A stretch of 64,000 nt of DNA. Source: QHXW01 sp963768075 (GTDB taxonomy: Bacteria > Acidobacteriota > Terriglobia > Bryobacterales > Bryobacteraceae). The stretch covers positions 186,001-250,000 of the forward strand of contig CAVYHD010000051.1 of the NCBI GenBank assembly GCA_963768075.1, read 5' to 3'. A program made the translations under genes and the position numbers. Positions within the stretch are counted from its first letter, which is position 1. Every line of letters begins with the position of its first letter. Below the pieces are notes generated by a model that saw nothing but the letters and a program-made list of their open reading frames with translations, did not search any database and was not told the origin of the DNA. Shown piece by piece: positions 9,428 to 17,731 of this stretch.

Positions 9428-12400
9428 GCCGGCCCAGCCTGTTCCGCGCCCCCGGATTCTGGCTGGTTGGATTTGTGTGCAAAGCGCTGCGCCAGATTGT
9501 CAAAAAAGATGTAGATGACGGGCGTAGTGTAAAGCGTAAGTGCCTGGCTCAGCAGCAGCCCGCCCACCATGGCGATGCCCAACGGCTTGCGCAGCTCAGA
9601 ACCGAAACCCGTTCCGAGCGCCAGCGGTAGCCCAGCCAACAGCGCGGCCATGGTGGTCATCATAATGGGGCGAAAGCGGAGCAGACACGCCTCGTAAATT
9701 GCATCGGTCGCGTTCTTTCCGTGCTTCCGCTCGCCCTCCAGCGCGAAATCGACCATCATAATGCCGTTCTTTTTCACGATCCCTATCAGCAAGACGATGC
9801 CGATGATCGCCACCACGCTCAAATCCTGGTGAAAAACAATCAACGCGAGGAAGGCGCCAACGCCCGCCGACGGCAGCGTGGACAAAATAGTAATTGGGTG
9901 GACAAAGCTCTCGTACAAAACACCGAGCACGATGTACACCGTGACCAGCGCAGCAAGAATGAGTAACGGCTCATTGGCCAGCGAATTTGTGAAGGATGCA
10001 GCGGTGCCTTGAAAACCTGCCTGCAGGCTCGGAGGCATGTGCATGTCTTTTTGCAATTTGTCGACCGCCGCAATGGCGTTGCCAAGTGCGGCATTCTGCG
10101 CGAGATTGAACGACACTGTGATCGCCGGAAATTGACCCTGGTGGGTAATGGCGAGTGTCTCTGTCGTGTTCTCAAAGTGCGCGAAAGCGCTGAGCGGCAC
10201 GGTACTGCTTATGGCCGAACTTGTCATGCCTGCAGAACCGGCTCCCGTTGGAGTGGAAGTGCTTGGCGAAAGCGCGTTCGCGGGAGGAGCAAGGGTATTT
10301 GCCGCTGGAGTGTAAAGTGCAGATGTCGTCAGCGCATTTGATCCCGCGGAGGATGATCCGGAAGACGCAAAAGACGAAGCTGCTCCCGTACCGTTTGCAC
10401 CGGAAGACGCATTGGACTGAATATAGAGATGGTTCAGCTTGTTTGGGTCTTTCTGAAACTGAGGCTCACTTTCGAGTACCACGTGGTACTGGTTTATTTG
10501 GGTATACATCGTGCTAATCTGCCGCTGGCCGAAGGCGTCATACAGAGTGTTATCGATGGTCGAAGGCGCGATACCCAGGCGCGAAGCGGTGACCCGGTCG
10601 ATCACCAGAGATACAGCCAATCCTCCTAATTGTTGATCCGTGGCTACGTCTTCCAGTTCCGGCAATTGCTTTAGCCGGGCGACGAAACGATTGGTCCAGT
10701 CATTCAGTTCGTTCGCGTCGGGGTCCTCCAGTGCGTACTGGTATTGCGTGCGACTCACTCGGTCATCCACGGTGATGTTCTGCACAGGTTCCATAAACAG
10801 CTGGATTCCCTGAACCTGGTTCGCTCTCGAGTTAAGTCTCCGGATTAGGTTTGACGCACTAATCCTGCGCTGGTCGAGCGGCTTCAAATTGATCGACATC
10901 CTACCGCTGTTCGTTGTTGTATTCGTTCCATCCGCACCAATAAACGACGAAAGGCTTTCCACGGCGGGGTCCTCCAGAATCGCCTTGGCAAGCTCTTGCT
11001 GCTTCTTTGCCATGGCCTGGGAACTGATCGCCGGCGGCGCCTGCGATATGCCTTGGATGACGCCAGTGTCCTGTACCGGGAAAAAGCCTTTTGGGATCAT
11101 GATGTAAAGGAAGACCGTAAGCAGCAGTGTTGTCACAGCAACCAACAGCGTAACCGTCTGGAATCGAAGGGCAAACTTCAGGGTTCGGCCATAGAACGCG
11201 ATCATCCGCTCGAAGGCGCGCTCGGAGGCTTTATATACACGTCCCTGCTGGTCTTTTGGCTTGTGCCGCAAGATTCGCGCACTCATCATGGGCGTGAGCG
11301 TAAGGGAGACCACTGCGGAAAGGACGATAGTGACAGCAAGCGTCACTGCAAACTCGCGAAACAGGCGTCCAACTACGTCGCCCATGAACAACAGCGGAAT
11401 TAGTACGGCGATGAGTGATACGGTCAGCGAGAGAATGGTGAAGCCAATTTGCTCCGCGCCCTTAAGCGCCGCCTCCATGGGGGGATCGCCCGCTTCTATG
11501 TACCGCGAAATATTCTCGATCATCACGACGGCATCGTCCACAACGAAACCTGTGGAGATAGTCAGCGCCATCATCGATAAATTATCCAGGCTGTAACCAA
11601 GGATGTACATCACTGCCAAGGTGCCAACCAGTGACAGCGGCACAGCCACGCTCGGAATAATAGTGGCATAGAGACTCCGCAAGAAGAGGAAGATGACCAG
11701 CACCACAAGTCCGACCGTCAACAGCAATTCGAACTCAACGTCGGAAACCGATGCTTCGATGGCGGTAGTAAGATCGGTAAGAGTGGTCACTTGAATGCCG
11801 GTGGGAAGATTGGCCTTCATCTGTGGCAACAGTCCCTTAACGCTCTTAACCACGCTGATGGTGTTAGCCCCAGGTTGGCGTTGCACATTCAAGATGACCG
11901 CGGGAGTTTGGTTCATCCACGCGGCTTGGTTGTTGTTCTCTACGCCATTTACGATGCGTGCTACGTTGGGCAACATGACCGGCGCACCGTTCCGGTAGGC
12001 GACCACAACATTCCGATAGTCGTCGCTGGTGACCAGTTGATCGTTGGCATCGATCTGGTAATCCTGGCGCGGCCCATCGAAGTTCCCTTTGGCGGCGTTT
12101 ACACTCGCCTGTGTCAGCGCAGTCCGCAAGTCCTCCAGGTTGATGCCGTAGGATGACAAGGCCGTCGGGTTGGCTTGAATACGCACTGCAGGCTTTTGGC
12201 CGCCGCTGATGGTTACAAGACCAACTCCGTTGAGCTGCGAAATCTTAGGCGCGACGCGCGTATCCACAAGGTCTTCGACTTGAGAAAGCGGCATGGAAGT
12301 TGAGGTAATGGCGAGGGTGAGTACAGGGGCATCGGCTGGATTCGTCTTACTGTAGATCGGCGGCGAGGGCAGAATAGATGGCAAAAGACTCTGCGCCGCG

Positions 12401-12738
12401 TTTATGGCAGACTGTACCTCTTGTTCGGCTACATCAATAGCGAGCGTGAGATTAAACTGGAGAACGATGACAGAAGTACCTCCGGAGCTGGTGGAGGTCA
12501 TCTGGCTCAGGCCCTGTAGTTCTCCGAATTGACGCTCTAGGGGTGCCGTCACCGTCGTAGCCATCACGTTCGGGCTTGCGCCTGGATAAAACGTGAGCAC
12601 CTGAATGGTCGGATAATCAACTTCCGGCAATGCCGAAACCGGGAGTTGCGTATAGCCAACGACTCCGACCAACAGAATTGCAGCCATTAGCAGTGACGTG
12701 GCTACCGGTCGCAAGATAAAGGGACGAGATGGACTCAA
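9424..12738 (-). CDS. mdtB: RND multidrug efflux permease (MdtB-like) with Ser/Ala/Asn-rich insert
   Basis: Inner-membrane RND transporter of 1104 residues, paralogous to the next gene. It begins MSPSRPFILRPVATSLLMAAILLVGVVGY (TM1). TM4 carries the VDDAVVMIENI acidic pair. The C-terminal TM region includes GIVLLIGIVKKNGIMMVDFALE. It is about 67 residues longer than its partner because of a low-complexity segment at roughly residues 770-846, in the second periplasmic porter domain, where the partner has only a short linker. It overlaps the membrane-fusion gene upstream and the second RND gene downstream by 4 bp each. The order MFP-RND-RND-OMP matches mdtABC plus an outer-membrane channel. Regulation is not visible inside the operon. 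Confidence 0.93.
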   Translation of the reverse strand: MSPSRPFILRPVATSLLMAAILLVGVVGYTQLPVSALPEVDYPTIQVLTFYPGASPNVMATTVTAPLERQFGELQGLSQMTSTSSGGTSVIVLQFNLTLAIDVAEQEVQSAINAAQSLLPSILPSPPIYSKTNPADAPVLTLAITSTSMPLSQVEDLVDTRVAPKISQLNGVGLVTISGGQKPAVRIQANPTALSSYGINLEDLRTALTQASVNAAKGNFDGPRQDYQIDANDQLVTSDDYRNVVVAYRNGAPVMLPNVARIVNGVENNNQAAWMNQTPAVILNVQRQPGANTISVVKSVKGLLPQMKANLPTGIQVTTLTDLTTAIEASVSDVEFELLLTVGLVVLVIFLFLRSLYATIIPSVAVPLSLVGTLAVMYILGYSLDNLSMMALTISTGFVVDDAVVMIENISRYIEAGDPPMEAALKGAEQIGFTILSLTVSLIAVLIPLLFMGDVVGRLFREFAVTLAVTIVLSAVVSLTLTPMMSARILRHKPKDQQGRVYKASERAFERMIAFYGRTLKFALRFQTVTLLVAVTTLLLTVFLYIMIPKGFFPVQDTGVIQGISQAPPAISSQAMAKKQQELAKAILEDPAVESLSSFIGADGTNTTTNSGRMSINLKPLDQRRISASNLIRRLNSRANQVQGIQLFMEPVQNITVDDRVSRTQYQYALEDPDANELNDWTNRFVARLKQLPELEDVATDQQLGGLAVSLVIDRVTASRLGIAPSTIDNTLYDAFGQRQISTMYTQINQYHVVLESEPQFQKDPNKLNHLYIQSNASSGANGTGAASSFASSGSSSAGSNALTTSALYTPAANTLAPPANALSPSTSTPTGAGSAGMTSSAISSTVPLSAFAHFENTTETLAITHQGQFPAITVSFNLAQNAALGNAIAAVDKLQKDMHMPPSLQAGFQGTAASFTNSLANEPLLILAALVTVYIVLGVLYESFVHPITILSTLPSAGVGAFLALIVFHQDLSVVAIIGIVLLIGIVKKNGIMMVDFALEGERKHGKNATDAIYEACLLRFRPIMMTTMAALLAGLPLALGTGFGSELRKPLGIAMVGGLLLSQALTLYTTPVIYIFFDNLAQRFAHKSNQPESGGAEQAGPA

Positions 12739-13952
12739 GGGCCGCTGCTCCCGTTCGTGCCGGCTGGAGTAGGCTTGCCTGAAACGACGACCGCGACGTT
12801 GTCCTGCAACTTATCAAAGCTGCTGTTGGCGACAACGTCTCCAGGATTGATGCCGTCAACCTGCGTCACGCCGCCGTTTGTAACACCTAGCTTTATGCTG
12901 CGCATATGAGCGAAGCCATTCTGAATCAAATACACGAACGATGCTTGGCCGTTTTGTTGAATGGCTGATGCCGGGATCAGCGTGACACCCTGCAACGTGT
13001 TCACCAGCAGGCGCGTGTTTACAAACTGGTTCGGAAAGAGGACGTCATTCTTGTTCTCGAACAGTGACCGACCTTTTACTGTGCCAGTCGTAGTGTCAAT
13101 CTGGTTATCGAGCGTCAACAACGTTCCGCTTGCAATCTTCGTCTGTGCGGTGCGATCAAAGGCATCGACGGTGAGCTTAGCTTTCTTACTTAGGCGAGCT
13201 TCAACCTGACCCAGACTGTCTTCCGGTATTGTGAAAATTACAGTGATGGGCTCCAATTGAGTTATAACAGCCAGGGTTACGCTTCCAGCTGATTGCACCA
13301 CGTTGCCCGGATCCACCAGCCGTAAACCCACGCGACCGACTATGGGAGCAGTAATATGGCAGTAGTCGACCTGAACCTGGTCATATGCCACCGTCCCCTG
13401 GTCGTTTTTCACTGTGCCCTCGTCTTGCAGCACAAGCTTTTCCTGGTCATCCAGGATTTGCTTTGCAATCGCGTTTCGGGCCCACGCAGCACGGTAGCGC
13501 TCGAGGTCCATCCGCGTCTGAGCGAGCAAATTCTCGTCTCGCTCCAATGCTCCTTGCGCTTGTAAGAGCATTGCGCGGTACGCACGTGAATCGATGTCAA
13601 TCAGCGGATCACCCTTACTGACGCGCTGACCCTCCTGATAGTGCACGGCCACCACCAAGCCATCCACCTGGCTGGTAATCGAATCAGTATAGACAGGTGT
13701 AACCGTGCCGATTGCGTCGAGGTAGACGCCGATGTCCCCTTTTTGAGCGGTCGCGACTGTAACCGTGATCTTCGGCGGCGCGGCCACGACTTTTGGTTTC
13801 GCGTCCTCATGGTGTACGACCAGCACGACTGCAAGCGCAAGGACCAGTAGCAACAAAATCCACAGGACGTAATGCCTGCGACGTACCCGAACGGGCGCCG
13901 CGAGTTGATGGTCAGGGCCGATGACTGAATGCTGGTTTGCGTCAGCTGTCAA
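12735..13952 (-). CDS. mdtA: RND efflux membrane-fusion (periplasmic adaptor) protein, MdtA-like
   Basis: HlyD/MdtA-type adaptor of 405 residues that bridges the inner-membrane pump and the outer-membrane channel. One N-terminal membrane anchor (HYVLWILLLLVLALAVVLVVHH) is followed by a lipoyl/barrel-sandwich half (GTVTPVYTDSITSQVDGLVVAVHYQEGQRVSKGDPLIDID). A coiled-coil hairpin (ALERDENLLAQTRMDLERYRAAWARNAI) and the returning half (YCHITAPIVGRVGLRLVDPGNVV) come next. The start is TTG at 13952: AAGGAG at 13960-13965 sits 7 nt upstream, and no ATG/GTG in this frame is better placed. It is the first gene of the efflux operon, so the promoter should lie in the 576-bp gap upstream. Confidence 0.93.
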   Translation of the reverse strand: MTADANQHSVIGPDHQLAAPVRVRRRHYVLWILLLLVLALAVVLVVHHEDAKPKVVAAPPKITVTVATAQKGDIGVYLDAIGTVTPVYTDSITSQVDGLVVAVHYQEGQRVSKGDPLIDIDSRAYRAMLLQAQGALERDENLLAQTRMDLERYRAAWARNAIAKQILDDQEKLVLQDEGTVKNDQGTVAYDQVQVDYCHITAPIVGRVGLRLVDPGNVVQSAGSVTLAVITQLEPITVIFTIPEDSLGQVEARLSKKAKLTVDAFDRTAQTKIASGTLLTLDNQIDTTTGTVKGRSLFENKNDVLFPNQFVNTRLLVNTLQGVTLIPASAIQQNGQASFVYLIQNGFAHMRSIKLGVTNGGVTQVDGINPGDVVANSSFDKLQDNVAVVVSGKPTPAGTNGSSGP

Positions 13953-14528
13953 TCGGAGTCTCCTTTTCAGTTCCGAATCCCACCAATGGGAGTGGAGTAT
14001 GCATGCTGCCTTTCTTTGCGAGTCATGCGCGCAGACATCTGTAAGAATTGCTTGGCGTCATCAGCCCAACGCCGTGTTGCCAGTCTCTCGGGCCGCGGCC
14101 ACAAATGAACATCCTATCAGATTTGTCTTTATAGCTCGGAGGCGCAAACAGAAACGTTAGGGGGCTCACCTATGTAACGGTCCTTTAAAATATCGAGAAC
14201 GCAACTCATACGCGAGTGGCATCAGTTGCATTGGATCCGTCTTAGGTCTTCCCCCAGGCACTCACGGAAGCGTACCCGATTAATTAGTTTCATACTTTCG
14301 AGCGCCCTAGCCTTCTCATGTCTCGCACCAGAGTTCAATGGCGTTGATTTCTCAAAGAATTCATTCGGCTGTAGATGTCTACCGCGAACCGGCGGCCGAA
14401 GTCCGCCGGGCGATGGATTGTCACGCTGCTGTCAATCACGAGAAGGGTGGTTAAGACTATGTCCTGGCGTCGGCATCGGCCTGCCAGCCATCGCGAATTA
14501 CCTTTCGCATGGCCAGAACTTTATCCAC
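13953..14528. other. 576-bp intergenic region upstream of the efflux operon
   Basis: It separates the 3' end of a fucosidase gene from the TTG start of the mdtA-like gene. The only clear element is the Shine-Dalgarno AAGGAG (13960-13965) for mdtA. A partial LacI-operator-like string, AAACGTT, sits near 14152-14158 but lacks the other half found at 23.9 and 30.4 kb. No convincing -35/-10 pair, terminator or coding remnant was seen. Short open frames here resemble no protein I know. Confidence 0.5.
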
Positions 14529-16298
14529 CTAATCGATCATTAGTGGACCAGCGGGTGCCAATTCCAATAACTGGAAGAACATCAGGTTATGGCTGTAGCC
14601 GGTGGCCGGTTTGATTTGCACCGTGCACGCGCCCATTTTCGAAAGTCGGACGGTTCCCAGATCAAACGTTCGGTACTGATACCCCTCACCGGTAGACACG
14701 ACCGCGGCCGTCACCGTTTCCTGGCCGACGGTGACGAGATACTTGGAGTCCTGTGACTCTTTGTCCGCCGAGTAGCGAATGCGGACACGATAGTCCCCCG
14801 CCTGGCTGAGCAACAGATGCCACGTAATGGAATCTCCCGGGCTGGTCCATTTGGCGATGTGAAACTTGCCATCACGGTTGAACCGCTTGACTGCCTTGCC
14901 CGCCGTAATAGCTTGCAGATAGTCGAGTTCGAACGGCGAGTCGCTGCCTTGTGTGATTACTGGTGGGTCCATCAGCGGAGGTCCATCCAGTTCCAAAACG
15001 ATCACGGTGTCGTTTTCATCGAGCCGCCTCGATGGCAGGGCAACCGAGTCAGTTCCGCTAGCGCGCGAGACAGTTAGTTTTCGGGAGGGATCGATGAGGG
15101 CATATGCTGAACGAACTGCGTTATGCAGGCCAGGCACCCGCAGGTTCCCGTCAGCAGGCCAGCTAAAGACGTGGAGATAGATTAAGTTGCCCTTTACGGT
15201 GCTGCGACCCCAGGGTTGATCTGTCAGGGGACTCGCCGCAGTACCGTAGATACTCTCGCCATTGGACTGCATCCACGCACCTACCTTCTGTAATGTAGCC
15301 ACGCTGGGAGCAGGGATCGTGCCGTCCGCCATGGGGCCGATATTCAGGAGATAGTTGCCCCCTTTGCCGACGATCTCCACGAGCCGGTAGATTACGTCAG
15401 CGGGAGTCTTCCACTGCTGATCGAACTTGCTGTATCCCCACGTGCTGTTCAGCGTCTGTGGCGTCTCCCAGTATTCCTGCAGACCACCCGTGGGTATGCC
15501 ATTGTCGTTTAAGTCCTGATAATCGCCCATCAGATCCTGACCATAATCGCCAACGCGACCGTTAATCAAGCAATGAGGCTGCAGCGTGCGTACGAGCTCG
15601 ACGAACTCGCGAGCGTGCTGGGGCGTATCCATACCCCGGTCAAACCAGACGAGCCCCAGCGGTCCATAGTTAGAGAGGAGCTCACGAAGCTGCGGCTTGG
15701 AGTTTTCTTCCAGATAGCGCTCGAAGTGTTTCTTTGCGCGGTCGTAATCCCAGTTGTTGCCGAAGCCGTCGGGATGGTCCCAATCCTCGCGATGCGAGTA
15801 ATAGACGCAAAACCGGATGCCGGCTTTTCCGCAAGCTCCGGAAAGCTCCTGAACCGGGTCACGGTGGAAGGGTGTCCAGTCAACGATGTTGTATTTTGAC
15901 GCCCGAGAATGATACATCGCGAAACCATCGTGATGCTTGGCGGTGATCACCAGGTATTTCATCCCGGTGGCTTTGGCTAGGGCCACCCACTCATTGGCGT
16001 CGAAGTGAACGGGATTTAAATGATGAGCCATCTCTCGGTACTGAGAGACCGGAATGTTGAACCGCTGCATGATCGATTCCGCCTCAGTGCCGACAGGAAT
16101 GCTCTTACCGTCCCATTCGCCGGCCAGATAGGAGTACGGTCCCCAGTGAATGAACATGCCGAACTTGTCGTGCTGGAACCACTCGATGCGCTTCGCGTCC
16201 GTAACCTGCTGCGCGGCCAGGTGCGGACAGAGCACGAAACTTAACAGGAGAAACGCGCCCAAAGCCGGGTGCCGGGCAAACAACCTTTGCGAATACAT
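14529..16298 (-). CDS. GH29 alpha-L-fucosidase, Sec-exported
   Basis: Glycoside hydrolase of family 29, which releases L-fucose from glycans by a retaining mechanism. The protein has 589 residues with a Sec signal peptide (LGAFLLLSFVLCPHLAAQ). The catalytic barrel starts at RIEWFQHDKFGMFIHWG (residues 37-53) and continues through YLVITAKHHDGF (115-126). The presumed nucleophile is Asp220 in GLVWFDRGMD. The GKGGNYLLNIGPMADGTIP block sits near residue 310. A C-terminal beta-sandwich part includes a segment resembling a carbohydrate-binding module (HIAKWTSPGDSITWHLLLSQAGDYRVRIRYS). It follows another GH29 gene by 21 bp, so both belong to the operon led by the TonB receptor. The fucosyl linkage and polymer are unknown. 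Confidence 0.92.
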   Translation of the reverse strand: MYSQRLFARHPALGAFLLLSFVLCPHLAAQQVTDAKRIEWFQHDKFGMFIHWGPYSYLAGEWDGKSIPVGTEAESIMQRFNIPVSQYREMAHHLNPVHFDANEWVALAKATGMKYLVITAKHHDGFAMYHSRASKYNIVDWTPFHRDPVQELSGACGKAGIRFCVYYSHREDWDHPDGFGNNWDYDRAKKHFERYLEENSKPQLRELLSNYGPLGLVWFDRGMDTPQHAREFVELVRTLQPHCLINGRVGDYGQDLMGDYQDLNDNGIPTGGLQEYWETPQTLNSTWGYSKFDQQWKTPADVIYRLVEIVGKGGNYLLNIGPMADGTIPAPSVATLQKVGAWMQSNGESIYGTAASPLTDQPWGRSTVKGNLIYLHVFSWPADGNLRVPGLHNAVRSAYALIDPSRKLTVSRASGTDSVALPSRRLDENDTVIVLELDGPPLMDPPVITQGSDSPFELDYLQAITAGKAVKRFNRDGKFHIAKWTSPGDSITWHLLLSQAGDYRVRIRYSADKESQDSKYLVTVGQETVTAAVVSTGEGYQYRTFDLGTVRLSKMGACTVQIKPATGYSHNLMFFQLLELAPAGPLMID

Positions 16299-16319
16299 AA
16301 AGGAGAGCTTCCTCGGAGA

Positions 16320-17684
16320 CTAAACTCCCACTTGGCGGCGCGGCCGGTTTTTGCGGATGTTTTCCATGTCCTGCATGGGCTCGGACTCACATTCCACGGC
16401 GATCACCGTAGCCGGACTATCCGGTGCGACAGCCGGAAGGCCCGTGAACTGCACGCGGAATTCCTCCTGTTTGAAGTCCACCGGCTTACCGGTAGCCAGC
16501 AGTTTTGCCGACTTTACCTTCGTTTGCAGGCCACCAACCGACACCGTCTGGCCGGGCCAGAAGTAAACGTGAATGTACAGGGTGTTCCCCTTGCGGGTGA
16601 AATCGGCGAATGCCGATTCCCTTACTTTGCACCGCTCGGCTTCGTAGATCGTGCCACCGTTCTTATCCATCCACTCGCCTACCGCAGTGAGGATGCGGAC
16701 CGATTCTTCAGGGATCGAGCCGTCGGGCTTCGGCCCGATGTTTAGAAGATAATTTCCGCCATCGCGAGCGCAGCTTACCAGGTTTCGCACGATGGTCTTG
16801 GGGCTTTTCCAGTCGTCGTCGGCCTTTTGGTAACCCCAGCTGTCGTTCATGGTCATGCAGGCTTCCCAATCGCGTCCGACCTTCTCCGCAACAATCTCCT
16901 GCTCGGGCGTGCCGAAGTCTCCCGCCAAATGGTTCCGGTTGTTGACGATGATGTCCGGCTGGAGTTGCAGCACCATGTCATTCATCTTCTGCGATTCCCA
17001 TCCCTTTGCATCCAACGGCCAGTCGACGTCGTACCACAGGACGTCGATCTTTCCGTAGTTAGTGCACAGCTCGCGGATGTGGCCGTGGATATAATCGACG
17101 AAACGCCGGCGCGCCTGTTCGTCGGTCGCGCAGCGAGCGCCGTCGGGATGGTGCCAGTCCATCAGCGAGTAATAAAAACCACAGCGCAAACCCTCGGCCC
17201 GCGCGGCTTCCAAGTACTCCTTAGCCAAGTCCCGGCCAGGTCCTTGTTGTGGGGAGCAATAGTTCGTTAATTTCGAGTCGAAGTGGCAGAATCCCTCGTG
17301 ATGCTTGGAGGTCATCACCATATATTTCATGCCAGCTCGCTTGGCGACCTTAGCCCAATTACGCGCCGCGTTGGGTTTGGGCTTGAACTGTTTGGCAAGC
17401 TGCTCGTATTCGGCTACCGGGATACCCTCCAGCTCCATGGCCCATTCATGGCGGCCCAGAACACTGTAAAGCCCCCAGTGAATGAACATTCCAAACTTGG
17501 CCTGACGCCACCATTGAATGCGGCGCTCGTGATCGGGCGGCGGTGTGTCCGCAATCTTATCTTCAGATGCCACCGGCTTGACTTCTTGCTTAGTACAACT
17601 GGAACCAGTGAGAGCGGCAGCCGCAGCAGCGCCCGCTCCCAAACTGGTCAGATAATTCCGTCGCGTGATTCCACGGTTTGACAC
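16320..17684 (-). CDS. GH29 alpha-L-fucosidase, Tat-type signal
   Basis: Second GH29 enzyme of the operon, 454 residues from the start chosen here. GTG 17684 is preferred because AAGGAG lies 6 nt upstream (17691-17696). It also leaves a compact twin-arginine signal (SNRGITRRNYLTSLGAGAAAAAALTG). An in-frame ATG at 17735 overlaps the upstream stop but has no usable ribosome-binding spacing. Domain landmarks are RIQWWRQAKFGMFIHWGLYS (55-74), MKYMVMTSKHHEGF (119-132), the likely nucleophile Asp219 in KIDVLWYDVDWP, and GGNYLLNIGPKPDGSIPEES. There is a short C-terminal beta-sandwich and no extra binding module. A Cys follows the signal (GSSC), but the lipobox is poor, so lipidation is doubtful. Probably folded before export to the periplasm. 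Confidence 0.92.
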   Translation of the reverse strand: MSNRGITRRNYLTSLGAGAAAAAALTGSSCTKQEVKPVASEDKIADTPPPDHERRIQWWRQAKFGMFIHWGLYSVLGRHEWAMELEGIPVAEYEQLAKQFKPKPNAARNWAKVAKRAGMKYMVMTSKHHEGFCHFDSKLTNYCSPQQGPGRDLAKEYLEAARAEGLRCGFYYSLMDWHHPDGARCATDEQARRRFVDYIHGHIRELCTNYGKIDVLWYDVDWPLDAKGWESQKMNDMVLQLQPDIIVNNRNHLAGDFGTPEQEIVAEKVGRDWEACMTMNDSWGYQKADDDWKSPKTIVRNLVSCARDGGNYLLNIGPKPDGSIPEESVRILTAVGEWMDKNGGTIYEAERCKVRESAFADFTRKGNTLYIHVYFWPGQTVSVGGLQTKVKSAKLLATGKPVDFKQEEFRVQFTGLPAVAPDSPATVIAVECESEPMQDMENIRKNRPRRQVGV

Positions 17685-17731
17685 GGTTTGCTCCTTGATG
17701 GATTTGCATATGGCGGCAGCCTGGTACGATT

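Noticed and set aside
14150..14160. AAACGTT upstream of the efflux operon as a third LacI operator
   Set aside because: Only one half matches; the flanking TTA of the palindrome is absent and it lies far from any identifiable promoter.
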